From assembly GCA_029721435.1 (NCBI GenBank), contig CM056577.1:32084719-32148718 (forward strand): a stretch of DNA of 64,000 bases, read 5' to 3'. The translations under genes and the position numbers were made by a program. The notes under the pieces were generated by a model. It saw nothing but the letters and a program-made list of their open reading frames with translations, searched no databases and was not told the DNA's origin. The stretch comes from Gymnothorax reevesii. Taxonomy: Eukaryota > Chordata > Actinopteri > Anguilliformes > Muraenidae. Numbering within the stretch: position 1 is the first letter of the stretch; each line of letters opens with the position of its first letter. This document shows positions 34,882 to 46,161 of the stretch, piece by piece.

Positions 34882-37303
34882 TAGGGATGTGAATCTCTAC
34901 ACCACTGAGCCGATTCGATACGCATCTCGATACGCTGCCAGCGATACAATACAACGAAGCCCTTTTGCTGATACGATGCAAAACGATTCAGCCTTGTTCA
35001 CGACAAGATGCGATTCGGTTCGATACGATTCAATTCAGCACTATGCAAATTATTTATAAGCCCACATTTGGTTTCTTACCTCACTAGCACAATTATTCTT
35101 TCCTCTCTTTCCTTGTCAGGGATGTATTCAAAACTTGATTGTTTTCCATTACCCAAACCAATACATTCAATAAAATAAAATAAAAAAATGCAATTCAGCA
35201 TGGTACAGACAGAGGTATACGCAAATTAATTCTTATCAGCACCATAATAAACAACGTGATTTTCTTCCTGAAATTCTCTTTTTGGGCTCTTAAAAAAAAA
35301 AAAAAAAAAGGTCTACTGGTACTCAGTCCTTTCACAAGAAAAAAAACATACTACTCACAACTAGTACTAGTATACTGTCATCTGTCTGTAAATTTGCAAC
35401 ACTTAGGCATAAAACTTTCCTCCATTAATGTTCAAATAACGGTACCAGTGCACACTTATAAAACTTCCCAGAAATGGAGGTGCATTCATTGCATTTCCCA
35501 AAAATGAGACATTTTCTATCCCGGGAAAAGAAGCACATTAACTTGTTTTTAAGGTAGCCTATAATTTTGGCTACCGTTACATTGGTCATAGTTCAGGAAA
35601 CGCTTAGAGACATGTGGGTCCCAAACACGACTGATTTAATGTATTAGCAAGTAGTATATATAATTATTGAGGCACAAAAACGTAATTTCATGATTAATCA
35701 ATATAACAATATAAACTGCGCAAGCCGCATGCAGCTTGACGTTCACTTCAGATGAGGGAGAAAACGCCTGTGATCTGTCGCTGTCTGACTGAACAGCCTC
35801 ATGGAATTATATTTTACAATTCTTCATATTATAAACCAACGAATTCGTTAAGGCAAGTAGTTTGGTGCTTTAATAGTCATGGTTTTGAGCTCAGAGAGAT
35901 TCCATAATCTGCTCGCATTCAGACGCTGCGGGTGGCCGGCACGGTGCACGCTGCGGTGTCAGATTGTCAGCTAAATAAAGTCAGCGATCACTCAAAGTTC
36001 AAAGGCAAAGTTATAAAACGCATCCATTCACTGGGTGGGAGGTTTCAGATGGATTCAGGAGATTTTTCTTTATTCAGTGAGAGCACCATTTCACTAAAGC
36101 CCGCTGCATCTCTGTCTGAAGTGTTTAGCATAAAGTATGAATCCAGCGTTCTTGTAGTTTGGAGCTTTCACCTGGAGTTTTGTCTGAGATTTTAGATGTT
36201 GCAGTGAGCCGACTGTTGAGATTCAAATTATAGACCAACAAGTTACTTAACTAACTGCGTTAACAGTCAGAAGTGTTGGAATTCAGGGCATTTTGTGATT
36301 GTTAATCAATTAAGGCCGATGTTAATCGCACCTATATGTGTGGCCAATGCTGAATTTTTTTCTTGACCACACTTCGCTACTCACTGCGCCAGTTGATGAC
36401 CATTCCAGTTTTTAGAAAGTACCGCTTAAAATAGCCTACGTTTGGCCAAGAAAAAAAAAAAGTGTGTCCAAAGGTAAATTTAAGTGTGGGCATTGGAGCA
36501 ATGTGCATCTTGGCCAAACTTATAAGTGCGTCTAACACAAATTTCGATCAATTTTTGTGCTTGGACGCACTTAAATAAGTGTGAATTCAGTTCGATTAAG
36601 TATTCTCTTCCCCTGGACGCATACACACACAGCTGTTCCGCCTGCGCGCGCACACCCACACAGCTGTTGAATAGGTTTTAAGAAAGTAAAATAGGCCAAC
36701 ATATTTTTTAAATATATTCCATTATCTTACGAATATTTTTTAAATGTTTTTTTCCAGGTTTCTTGTTTTTCTATTTCCCGGGAAACGGGAAATGGTTTGG
36801 AGGTCAAATCCCGGGAATCCCGTTTCCAGGGATAAAACCCTACATTCAGGGCGCTCGGAAACACCTGGGCGAGGGGAACAAAACTTGAACAAGAGCCATC
36901 TGTCAATGGCGGATCCCCCCGGCTGTAGGTTGTGTAACCTACAGGTTGTGTGGACAGACGGACGGACCGAAACCCCCAAAAGGCACAACTAGACCATAAG
37001 GAGAAGCTCCACACCAAATTTGGTGTTTGTAAGTGGTATAGTTTTCGAATTCTGGTCTGGAAACGATTCTATTACAGACGGACGGGACAGACACACTGAT
37101 CGCTATATCCCCCCGCATTATATGCCGGGGGGATAAAAAAACTTGCGTGACCACATGCTTTTACAGATATAGGAACGTTAAGAACGATACATTGCGAATC
37201 AGCTGGCATTTGTGACCAATACACACTGAAGCTACCGATGCAGTCGCATCGCGAACGTTTGTATCGGTCCATCGATACGCACCGGTGAATCTCTCCATCC
37301 CTA
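34882..37303. mobile_element. hAT element with 8-bp target duplication GAGTGTAG
   Basis: The ends TAGGGATGTGAATCTCTACA and GGTGAATCTCTCCATCCCTA are inverted repeats with further subterminal CGATACG/CGTATCG motifs. GAGTGTAG flanks both sides (34874-34881 and 37304-37311). The 2.4 kb has no transposase frame; an 87-residue frame at 35932-36195 has no recognisable motif. A hairpin element is nested at 36912-37134. Confidence 0.88.
36912..37134. mobile_element. Hairpin-ended GGAC-repeat element nested in a hAT
   Basis: It starts GATCCCCCCGGC, carries GACAGACGGACGGACC, then CTCCACACCAAATTTGGTGT and a second GACGGACGGGACAGAC. It ends with the hairpin TATATCCCCCCGC-ATTATAT-GCCGGGGGGATA. Confidence 0.65.
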
Positions 37304-37311
37304 GAGTGTAG

Positions 37312-37852
37312 GTGAGAGTGAGGCGGAGGGGGGAGGTCTTGTGGTCAGAGAGCGATGTATTTCGAAATGCTGCGTGCATACAGAGGTGGAGTATTCGACA
37401 AGTTAGTACTCGTTATCATGTTTCAATACACCCCAAGTCAATTTCACACCGGAATTCTCCTTTAAGAGTGGGAGACGGGGACACAGAGAGGGAGAGGAGA
37501 AATGGGTGCAAACTTGCTGTCCATGTATTGTCACAAACGCAAAATGAACTATATCCACACAAGAGATATTGCTCCGTGTTATATCTCGTTTAGTAATACA
37601 TTGATATATAGTAAAATACCAAGATATCGCCCAGCCCAAAGGCAAAATGAGTAATGTAGCAGAGGGTGACCTGAGAGGTAAAAAGTCCCAAGGAGGAGCT
37701 CTCTGAGTGACACAGGAAGTTGGGATGCGTGAAGAAGACCTGCTGCTAAACCACTTCATTATGGACCCCACAGGAACAAAGACTCTGGGGTCCAATCCAA
37801 AGTGCATATTACTGTTGCAATAATTTGCCTGTTTTTAAAAAGTCTTGGACGA
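37312..37852. other. wac intron with an old hAT end
   Basis: A sequence near 37590-37638 (GATATATAGTAAAATACCAA, GATATCGCCCAGCCC) looks like the end of a decayed hAT MITE. Nothing else is recognised. Confidence 0.4.
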
Positions 37853-37886
37853 AAGAGCAACCCTCCCTCTTCTCATTAGTCCCAAA
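37853..37886. repeat. Detached copy of the 37-bp minisatellite
   Basis: AAAGAGCAACCCTCCCTCTT and CTCATTAGTCCCAAA form one unit of the array that resumes at 40488. The two parts are separated by the hAT element at 37887-40487, whose insertion cut the array. Confidence 0.8.
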
Positions 37887-38060
37887 TAGGGATGTAACGG
37901 TGTGAAAATTTCATATCACGGTTTTTGTGAACAAAAATAACAGTTTTCGGTATTATCAAAATATGCAACAAAAAAAAAGCACTGATATAATTGCTAAAAT
38001 CATTTCAACAAGTTTTATTTTGAAACCAATATATAAAACAAGAGCAACGCAGAGCGTGGC

Positions 38061-38326
38061 ATATGCCCCCGCCTGCATGTTGATCAAGGGCATATTGAGA
38101 TGGCTGCTGTGGCGGCCATATTAGATATCTCTCAACGCTGGTTTTCGAAAGGAACCTTCCTCTAGCCACTCCCAATACGAACATTAAGAAATGGCATCAA
38201 TCCGACGAGGGATTCTATAGTTATACCATGGAAACGAAAAGTTAACGGACGACGAACGGACGGACGACGGACGGACATGGTGTCGACATAATGCCCCCCT
38301 TTTCCTCTTTGGAGGGCGTGGGCATA
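38061..38326. mobile_element. Hairpin-ended GGAC-repeat element (ATGCCCCC type)
   Basis: It begins ATATGCCCCCGCC, has GAAAAGTTAACGGACGACGA and GGACGGACGACGGACGGAC, and ends in the hairpin ATAATGCCCCCCTTTTCC to GGAGGGCGTGGGCATA. The interior matches one unit of 29595-30420. Confidence 0.65.
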
Positions 38327-40010
38327 ATTAGCAGCATTCCACTTTTTGCATTCAAAACAAAAAAAATGAGAATCAATAACATTCTGTGTGTTAAACATAC
38401 AAATCTGTGGCCCTCAGAGGTAACTGCACATTGCAAATTAACTTTTTGTGAGGATAAAGACAGTAGAAATTAAAGAACAGCAAATAAAATTACAAATGTA
38501 AACATCCAAAAAACATACAACTGTGAATTACACATGGCACTGTGGCCATGAGGTGACTGCATACTGCAATCAAGGCAATCAGAGATAGCAGACCTGGCCC
38601 CAGCCACGGGCTGACAGACGGAGTGACAGAAACACACACACACAGACATGATCATTGCTTAACCTGGCTCCCCCTAGGGGAGGGGCAAGGTAATGAGACA
38701 AGGGCAACCAAAAAGGCATTCACATTCTTCACCATTATTGAGATATAGGCCTAGTCTTTACAGGTTTGGAACACTATTTATGTCTTGACATGAAGAGCTT
38801 GCACAGTCGAGCAAACTTTTTCTATAGCCTAAGCAAAGACACCCATGCAGAATTTAGGATACATCAAATTAATTTTAAAGCAGCAATAGTAATTGCAATG
38901 AGCCCAGTCGACATAAATACAATATGAGTCATAAAATATCCACAATGTCCGCGTCTTTTAACATAAGGCCAGATAGTGTCTATCCCTCTCTCCTGCAGAG
39001 CAGGTGTGGGAGACGGAAGCGAGGGGCGATTGTCTGCTAGTTACTTGATCGCGGATGCCGTCAAAAAATGAAATGAACAACGAAACAATAAAAAATACAA
39101 AAATGCTAAAATGTGTCGCCAGACATACCTAGGCGGCCAGGTTTATTCACCAGTTATTGAGGACGCAGCTAGAGTGAGACAGAGCTCTGACGGGGGGTGA
39201 ACACAGAGGGAGGCAAACTAAAGTAAACACCGAGCAGTGCTGGTTTTGCGAGAGAACTAGCAAAGGTAAAAATCAAATCAATCAGATGAGTCTGTGAAAT
39301 CACCAGCAATACAGGATTAAACTTAGCTTATAAACTTAAATTAATCGCTTATTTGATGATCGTTTTGCAATTCATCTTTGTATGTTTGGTGATGTTTCAA
39401 CTTTCCCTCGCCCTATCCAGGAGAGGGTGTAAGCCAACAAGAACCTGGAGGGAAACAAATGGACGCAATCTGGCATCGTGATGAAGATTCATCTTTGGAG
39501 TAAATCAGCTAAAAACTGCGTCGTCACTGGAAAGGTTTTGAGTCTCTTCATCTCAGTTACATTAAAATATGCAACATGGAAGAGTAATGTACCTAGCTAG
39601 GTATTCACTACGCTTAACGGGTAGCATATGTTAACTAGCTTTTGTCACCACGCTTGCACAGCTTGAATTAAAGGCATCAAATCATACATAAAAGTATACT
39701 GTCAAGATAAATAAAGTCGACAAGTTAGCCGTTTGCCATATACCTGAGGCAGTGTTTTTAACCATGCAGGACAAAGCTGATTAGCTAGAATAAGGGCACC
39801 TGCCAATTTGCAGCACTTGCTTTCATGTCAAAAACAAACTAAATTCAGACTGCCTGTTGCATTAGCGCAGCTGCATGAAACTTCAGATCAGAGACAAGGA
39901 TTCTGCAGATTCTAGTTCAGAGATGCGAGTGCAGACAGAGTTTTTTTTTTGTTTTTTAGTTTTTCAAACAGTGGCTACGAAATTGGTCATGAGAATATAC
40001 AAATATATTT

Positions 40011-40410
40011 GGTGGCACGGTGGCATAGTGGTTAGCACTACTGCAAGAAGGTTGTGGGTTCGAATCCGGGCTGGGGCCTTTCTGTGTGGAGTTTGCATGC
40101 TCTCCCCGTGTTCGCGTGGGTTTCCTCCGGGTACTCCGGTTTCCCCCCACCCACAAAACATGCAATATAGGAACCCTCCCTTCCTCCCTCCTCTATGGCT
40201 GTGTGTGAATCTTTGGTGGTGGTCGGAGGGGCAGCCATACTGGCAGCCACGCTTCCTTCAGTCTGCCCCAGGGCAGCTGTGGCTACAAAACCGTAGTTTA
40301 CCACCATCACAGCATGAATGTGAATGTGTGAATGAATAATGCCTCCATTGTAAAGTGTCTTTGAGTGTCCAGAAAAGCGCTATATAAAATTGATGCATTA
40401 TCATTATTAT
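40011..40410 (+). mobile_element. tRNA-derived SINE with LINE-like 3' tail
   Basis: Polymerase III boxes are visible: A box TGGCATAGTGG (40022-40032) and B box GGTTCGAATCC (40058-40068). The body CTGTGTGGAGTTTGCATGCT and CTCCCCGTG, and the tail TTGAGTGTCCAGAAAAGCGC followed by TATATAAAATTGATGCATTA and ATT repeats, are typical of a widespread fish SINE group whose tail resembles an L2-clade LINE. Frames of 65-154 residues through it are not genes. Confidence 0.85.
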
Positions 40411-40487
40411 AAAAATTAAAAGGGGATGATAACCGTAAGGACGTTAATAAGAGGTATTCCATTATATCAGTAAATGTTACATACCTA

Positions 40488-43400
40488 GTCACAAGTAAAA
40501 GAGCAACCATCTCCCTTCTCATCAGTCCAAAATGAGGAACCCTCTCCCTTCTCATCAATCCCAAATAAAAGAGCAACCATCTCAGTCCCAACTAAAAGAG
40601 CAACCCTATGCCTGCTCATCAGTCCCAAATAAAAGAGCAACCCTCTCCCTTCTCATTGGTGCCAAATAAAAGAGCAACCCTCTCCCTTCTCATCAGTCCC
40701 AAATAAAAGAGCAACCATCTCCCTTCTCATCAATCCCAAATAAATGAGCAACCCTCTGCCTGCTCATCAGTTCCATATAAAAGAGCAACCCTCTCCCTTC
40801 TCATCAGTCCCAAATAAAAGAGCAACCATCTCCCTTCTCATCAATCCCAAATAAATGAGCAACCCTCTGCCTGCTCATCAGTTCCATATAAGAGCAACCC
40901 TCTCCGCTCTCATCAGTCCCAAATAAAAGAGCAACCATCTACCCCCTCATCAATCCCAAATAAAAGAGCAACCCTCTCCTTTCTCATCAATTCCAAATAA
41001 AAAAGCAGCCATCTACTCTCTCATCAATCCCAAATAAAAGATCAACCATCTCCCTTCTCATCAATCCCAAATAAAAAAGCAACCATCTACCCTCTCATCA
41101 ATCCCAAATAAAAGAGCAACCATCTCCCTTCTCATCATCCCAAATAAAAGAGCAACCATCTCCCTTCTCATCAATCCAAAATAAAAGAGCAACCATCTGC
41201 CTGCTCATCAGTTCCATATAAAAGAGCAACCCTATGCCCTCTCATCAGTACCAAATAAAAGAGCAACCCTCTGCCTGCTCATCAGTTCCATATAAAAGAG
41301 CAATCCTATCCCCTCTCATCAGTACCAAATAAAAGAGCAACCCTCTGCCTGCTCATCAGTTCCATATAAGAGCAATCCTATCCCCTCTCATCAGTACCAA
41401 ATAAAAGAGCAACCCTCTGCCTGCTCATCAGTTCCATATAAAAGAGCAATCCTATCCCCTCTCATCAGTACCAAATAAAAGAGCAACCCTCTGCCTGCTC
41501 ATCAGTTCCATATAAGAGCAATCCTATCCCCTCTCATCAGTACCAAATAAAAGAGCAACCCTCTGCCTGCTCATCAGTACCAAATAAAAGAGCAACCCTC
41601 TCCATTCTCATCAATCCCAAATAAAAGAGCAACCATGTACCCTCTCATCAATCCAAAATAAAAGAGCAACCATCTCCCTTCTCATCAATCCCAAATAAAA
41701 GAGCAACCATCTACTCTCTCATCAATCCCAAATAAAAGAGCAACCCTCTTCCTTCTCATCAATCCCAAATAAAAGAGCAACCATCTCCCTTCTCATCAAT
41801 CCCAAATAAAAGAGCAACCATCTACTCTCTCATCAATCCCAAATAAAAGAGCAACCATCTACTCTCTCATCAATCCCAAATAAAAGAGCAACCCTCTTCC
41901 TTCTCATCAATCCCAAATAAAAGAGCAACCATCTCCCTTCTCATCAGTCCAAAATAAAAGAGCAACCCTCTCTATTCTCATCAATCCTAAATAAAAGAGC
42001 AACCCTCTCCCTTCTCATCAATCCCAAATAGAGCAACCAACTCCCTTCTCATCAGTCCCAAATGAAAGAGCAACCCTCTCCCTTCTCATCAGTCCCAAAT
42101 AAAAGAGCAACAGTTTCCCTTCTCATCAATCCCAAATAACAGTGCAACCCTCTCCCTTCTCATCAATGCCAATAGAGCAACAGACTCCCTTCTCATCAGT
42201 CCCAAGTAAAAAAAGCAAACCTCTCCCTTCTCATCAGTCCCAAATAAAAGAGCAACCATCTCCCTTCTCATCAATCCCAAATGAAAGTGCAACCCACTCC
42301 CTTCTCATCAATGACAATAGAGCAACAGACTCCCTTCTCATCAGTCCCAAGTAAAAAAGCAAACCTCTCCCTTCTCATCAGTCCCAAATAAAAGAGCAAC
42401 CCTCTTCCTTCTCATCAGTCCAAAATAAAAGAGCAACCCTCTCCATTCTCATCAATGCTAAATAAAAGAGCAACCCTCTCCCTTCTCATCAATCCCAAAT
42501 AGAGCAACCAACTCCCTTCTCATCAGTCCCAAATGAAAGAGCAACCCTCTCCCTTCTCATCAGTCCCAAATGAAAGAGCAACCCTCTCCCTTCTCATCAA
42601 TCCCAAATAAAAGAGCAACCATCTCCCTTCTCATCAATCCCAAATAAAAGAGCAACCATCTACTCTCTCATCAATCCCAAATAAAAGAGCAACCCTCTTC
42701 CTTCTCATCAATCCCAAATAAAAGAGCAACCATCTCCCTTCTCATCAGTCCAAAATAAAAGAGCAACCCTCTCTATTCTCATCAATCCTAAATAAAAGAG
42801 CAACCCTCTCCCTTCTCATCAATCCCAAATAGAGCAACCAACTCCCTTCTCATCAGTCCCAAATGAAAGAGCAACCCTCTCCCTTCTCATCAGTCCCAAA
42901 TAAAAGAGCAACAGTTTCCCTTCTCATCAATCCCAAATAACAGTGCAACCCTCTCCCTTCTCATCAATGCCAATAGAGCAACAGACTCCCTTCTCATCAG
43001 TCCAAAGTAAAAAAAGCAAACATCTCCCTTCTCATCAGCCCCAAATAAAAGAGCAACCATCTCCCTTCTCATCAATCCCAAATGAAAGTGCAACCCTCTC
43101 CCTTCTCATCAATGCCAATAGAGCAACAGACTCCCTTCTCATCAGTCCCAAGTAAAAAAGCAAACCTCTCCCTTCTCATCAGTCCCAAATAAAAGAGCAA
43201 CAACCTCTTCCTTCTCATCAGTCCCAAATAAAAGAGCAACCATCTCCCTTCTCATCAATCCCAAATGAAAGTGCAACCCTCTCCCTTCTCATCAATGCCA
43301 ATAGAGCAACAGACTCCCTTCTCATCAGACCCAAATAAAAAAGCGACCCTCTCCCTTCTCATCAATCCCAAATGAAAGTGCAACCCTCTCCCTTCTCATC

Positions 43401-43545
43401 AATGCAAATAGAGCAAGAGACTCCCTTCTCATCAGACCCAAAAAAAAAAGCAACCCTCTCCCTTCTCATCAGTCCCAAATCAAAGAGCAACCCTCTCCCT
43501 TCTCATCAGTTCAAAATAAAAGAGCAACCTTATCCCTTCTTACAG
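40488..43545. repeat. 37-bp minisatellite array, about 80 copies, downstream of exon 43632-43723
   Basis: The plus-strand unit is CCCTCTCCCTTCTCATCAGT, then CCCAAATAAAAGAGCAA, with variants lacking 'aaag'. The distal edge was separated by the hAT at 37887-40487. A block of 801 bp is duplicated (42089 onward recurs at 42890), giving a higher-order repeat. The array begins about 90 bp after the exon's donor on the minus strand; unlike the others here, the unit does not obviously copy the splice site. Confidence 0.93.
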
Positions 43546-43631
43546 AGCCTTAACACAGCTCCACACTCCAAACAAGCTCATGACATCACACACTCCGCCG
43601 GCACAGTAGGATGACAGAGCGCTGTGCTTAC

Positions 43632-43723
43632 CGCCTCTGCAGTTCTGCTCGGATAAGAGTGAGAATTTGAGCTGTGAAGAGCACTGTGGTTGTTTGAGTT
43701 CTCTTGTGGAGAATAACTGGTCC
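43632..43723 (-). CDS. wac: wac exon with the SYSPQENSxNHSALHSSNSHS block
   Basis: This 92-bp exon completes a Gly codon and encodes TSYSPQENSNNHSALHSSNS, then HSYPSRTAEA. It matches the low-complexity Ser/Asn/His-rich segment just before the WW domain in WAC. The acceptor is CCTTTTAG|GG (AG at 43725-43724). The donor is GAGGCG|GTAAGC (GT at 43631-43630), giving phase 0 into the WW exon. The last residues (YPSRTAEA) differ from the human SNNPSKTSDAP, which is expected in this poorly conserved linker. The next upstream exon is not found in the remaining 20 kb. Confidence 0.92.
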
Positions 43724-43965
43724 CTAAAAGGGAGGAGGGAGACAAATAAAAACAAGATGTTATTGTCACACACACGCACAAAATTTCATTCTTCTCAATA
43801 AAATAGTTTGAGAAAACTTGTCCCCACTTGCCCAGACAAGTGGACAAGTTCCACTACAATATCCCCCGCTTCACTTCATGTAGTGCCGCAAGATGAAAGC
43901 AATTTTTCATAATGATTAAATGTAGCGAAATAACAACTCACTAAAGAGATGCAACCCTAAATCTA

Positions 43966-45596
43966 CACTCAACAAAAATATAAACGCAACACTTTTGTTT
44001 TTGGTCCCATTTCTCATGAGATGGACTCAAAGATCTAAAATTCATTCCAGATACACAATATTACCATTTCTCTCAAACATTGTTCACAAATCTGTCTAAA
44101 TGTGTGATAGTGAGCACTTTTGCTTTGCTGAGACAATCCATCCCACCTCACAGGTGTGCCACATCAAGATGCTCATCAGACACCATGATTAGTTCACAGA
44201 TGTACCTTAGACTGTCCACAATAAAAGGCCACCCTGAAATGTGCAGTTTTTGCTTTATTGGGGGTCTGGGGACTCAGAACCAGTCAGTATCTGGTGTGAC
44301 GACCATTTGCCTCAAGCAGTGCAACACATCTTCTTCGCATAGGAGTTTATCAGATTGTCAATTGTGGCCTGTGGAAAGTTGGTCCACTCCTCTTCAATGG
44401 CTGAGCGAAGTTGCTGGATATTAGTGGGAACTGGTACGCGCTGTCGTATACGCCGGTCAAGCACATCCCAAACATGCTCAATGGGTGACATGTCCGGTGA
44501 GTATGCTGGCCATGCAAGAACTGGGACATTTTCAGCTTCCAAGAATTGTGTACAGATCCTTGCAACATGGGGCCGTGCATTATCTTGCTGAAACATGAGG
44601 TGATGTTCATGGATGTATGGCACAACAATGGGCCTCAGGATCTCATCACGGTATCTCTGTGCATTCAAAATGGCATCAATAAAATGCACCTGTGTTCTTC
44701 GCCCATAACAGATGCCTGCCCATACCATAACCCCACCACCACCATGGGCCACTCGATCCACAACATTGACATCAGCAAAGCGCTCACCCACACGACGCCA
44801 CACACACGGTCTGCCATCTGCCCTGAACAATGTAAACCGAGATTCATCCGTGAAGAGAACACCTCTCCAACGTGCCAGATGGCATCGAATGTGAGCATTT
44901 GCCCACTCAGGTCTGTTACGGCGACGATCTGGAGTCAGGTTAAGACCCCGATGAGGATGACGAGCATGCAGTTGAGCTTCCCTGAGACGGTTTCTGACAG
45001 TTTGTGCAGAAATTCTTTGGTTATGCAAACCAATTGTTTCAGCAGTTGTCTGAGTAGCTGGTCTCAGACGATCTTGGAGGTGAACCTGCTGGATGTGGAG
45101 GTCCTGGGCTGGTGTGGCTACACGTGGTCTGCGGTTCTGAGGCCAGTTGGATGTACTGCCATATTCTCTGAAAAGCCTTTGGAGACGGCTTATGGTGGAG
45201 AAATGAATAATCAATGCCCGAGCAACAGATCTGGTTGACATTCCTGCTGTCAGCATGCCAATTGCACGCTCCCTCAATGCTTGCGCCATCTGTGGCATTT
45301 TGCTGTGAGACAAAACTGCACATTTCAGAGTGGCCTTTTATTGTGGGCAGTCTAAGGTACACCTGTGCACTAATCATGGTGTCTGATGAGCATCTTGATG
45401 TGGCACACCTGTGAGGTGGGATGGATTATCTCAGCAAAGCAAAAGTGCTCACTATCACACATTTAGACAAATTTGTGAACAATGTTTGAGAGAAATGGTA
45501 ATATTGTGTATCTGGAATGAATTTCAGATCTTTGATTCCATCTCATGACAAATGGGAGCAAAAACAAAAGTGTTGCGTTTATATTTTTGTTGAGTG
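43966..45596 (-). mobile_element. Complete Tc1-type transposon with intact transposase
   Basis: The ends CACTCAACAAAAATATAAAC and its complement GTTTATATTTTTGTTGAGTG are flanked by TA (43964-43965 and 45597-45598). The inverted repeats are long, about 285 bp each (43966-44250 and 45312-45596), and still highly similar. The single gene on the minus strand is uninterrupted. Total length is 1631 bp. The element is inserted in the wac intron upstream of exon 43632-43723. Related Tc1 elements with these ends occur in many fish, and transfer between fish and lampreys has been reported for Tc1 elements generally. Confidence 0.93.
44312..45313 (-). CDS. Tc1/mariner transposase, 333 residues, DD34E
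   Basis: The enzyme would cut and paste the surrounding transposon at TA sites. Residues 10-60 form the first helix-turn-helix (ERAIGMLTAGMSTRSVARAL) and residues 75-115 the second, with ISAQTVRNRLREA. The catalytic triad is complete: Asp156 in FTDES, Asp244 in FQQDNARPH and Glu279 in SPIEHVW, with 34 residues between the last two. A GGGG box (191-194) precedes VMVWAGI. The length is normal for the family. Translation may begin at Met1 or at Met6 (MPQMAQAL), which is the more usual start in relatives. There is no frameshift or stop. Whether it is expressed is unknown. Confidence 0.93.
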   Translation of the reverse strand: MSHSKMPQMAQALRERAIGMLTAGMSTRSVARALIIHFSTISRLQRLFREYGSTSNWPQNRRPRVATPAQDLHIQQVHLQDRLRPATQTTAETIGLHNQRISAQTVRNRLREAQLHARHPHRGLNLTPDRRRNRPEWANAHIRCHLARWRGVLFTDESRFTLFRADGRPCVWRRVGERFADVNVVDRVAHGGGGVMVWAGICYGRRTQVHFIDAILNAQRYRDEILRPIVVPYIHEHHLMFQQDNARPHVARICTQFLEAENVPVLAWPAYSPDMSPIEHVWDVLDRRIRQRVPVPTNIQQLRSAIEEEWTNFPQATIDNLINSYAKKMCCTA

Positions 45597-45598
45597 TA

Positions 45599-46125
45599 GC
45601 TGAACAAAAGCTTCTTGTACCAGGAAAGGATAACTGACCAAAATATCGCACAGAACTAATGTCTGAACAGCCACATTTAGTCTCAGACTTTCGGTACACA
45701 GTTCTCTTGCATACTTCAGACAGAGATAAGCTACATAGATGTCATCTTTGACTAACGAGGCCAGAGAAAACTTCAAATCAAGGGCCTTCCCACAGTTTAA
45801 AAAGAGAAGTGGTAAAAATAAAATTTGCTGCACACAGTTGTAAACTTCCAAATTACCAGCAGTAAATATAGACTGGAGATGGAAACTTGGAGCTCCTTCT
45901 CGTCCCTAGCTGGAACTTCTAATTAAAAGGCGATGCATTATTTCAAAAGAAAAACTGCAGTCTCTTAATTACAAGTTTACTGAGGACACCACCCATGCCA
46001 AATCCCAGCCAGTGACCAACAGTGAGTGAACTTGTGTCGGAAGGAAAATAAATGGTTATTTTTGAAGCCTCCGACGCAAAATACCTGAAAACAACTCACA
46101 AATTTACCGCCACACCCCCCCCCCC
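45599..46125. other. wac intron, nothing recognised
   Basis: No exon-like segment between the intact Tc1 element and the nested complex; short frames only. Confidence 0.45.
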
Positions 46126-46161
46126 TTAAGGGATAGCTTAATCGCCTTAAGCTATCCCTTA
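46126..46161. repeat. Perfect 15-bp stem palindrome
   Basis: TAAGGGATAGCTTAA (46127-46141) pairs with TTAAGCTATCCCTTA (46147-46161) across a TCGCC loop. A run of eleven C's ends just before it. It may be the end of a hairpin-type element. Confidence 0.6.

Larger units (their letters stand above)
37887..40487. mobile_element. hAT element inserted into the 37-bp minisatellite
   Basis: The left end TAGGGATGTAAC and right end GTTACATACCTA are inverted repeats. The flanking octamers GTCCCAAA (37879-37886) and GTCACAAG (40488-40495) both correspond to the GTCCCAAA segment of the minisatellite unit, so they are a decayed target duplication. The 2.6 kb contains a hairpin element (38061-38326) and a SINE (40011-40410) but no intact transposase. 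Confidence 0.8.
1496..43723 (-). other. wac: wac gene, partial: five exons and their introns
   Basis: This is the only host transcription unit I can support. Exons in transcript order are 43632-43723, 18931-19046, 17952-18067, 7841-8119 and 1496-1618. The introns between them are about 24.6 kb, 0.86 kb, 9.8 kb and 6.2 kb. The phases join cleanly: exon 43632-43723 ends in phase 0, the WW exon ends in phase 2, and the later exons begin and end in phase 1. The order and content follow vertebrate WAC, an adaptor for RNF20/RNF40-dependent H2B monoubiquitination. The 5' exons (N-terminus and nuclear-localisation region) and the 3' exons (second Ser/Pro region and coiled coil) are not seen and probably lie outside the window. 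One middle exon is unaccounted for. I cannot tell whether this is a single gene or one of two teleost paralogues. Confidence 0.9.

Noticed and set aside
39875..40339. A 154-residue plus-strand frame
   Set aside because: It runs through a SINE with polymerase III boxes and a LINE-like tail.
42089..43155. Pairs of 67-70 residue frames
   Set aside because: They are products of the 37-bp minisatellite and its 801-bp duplication.
44546..45238. A 230-residue plus-strand frame
   Set aside because: It is antisense to the intact Tc1 transposase, which has clear domains.
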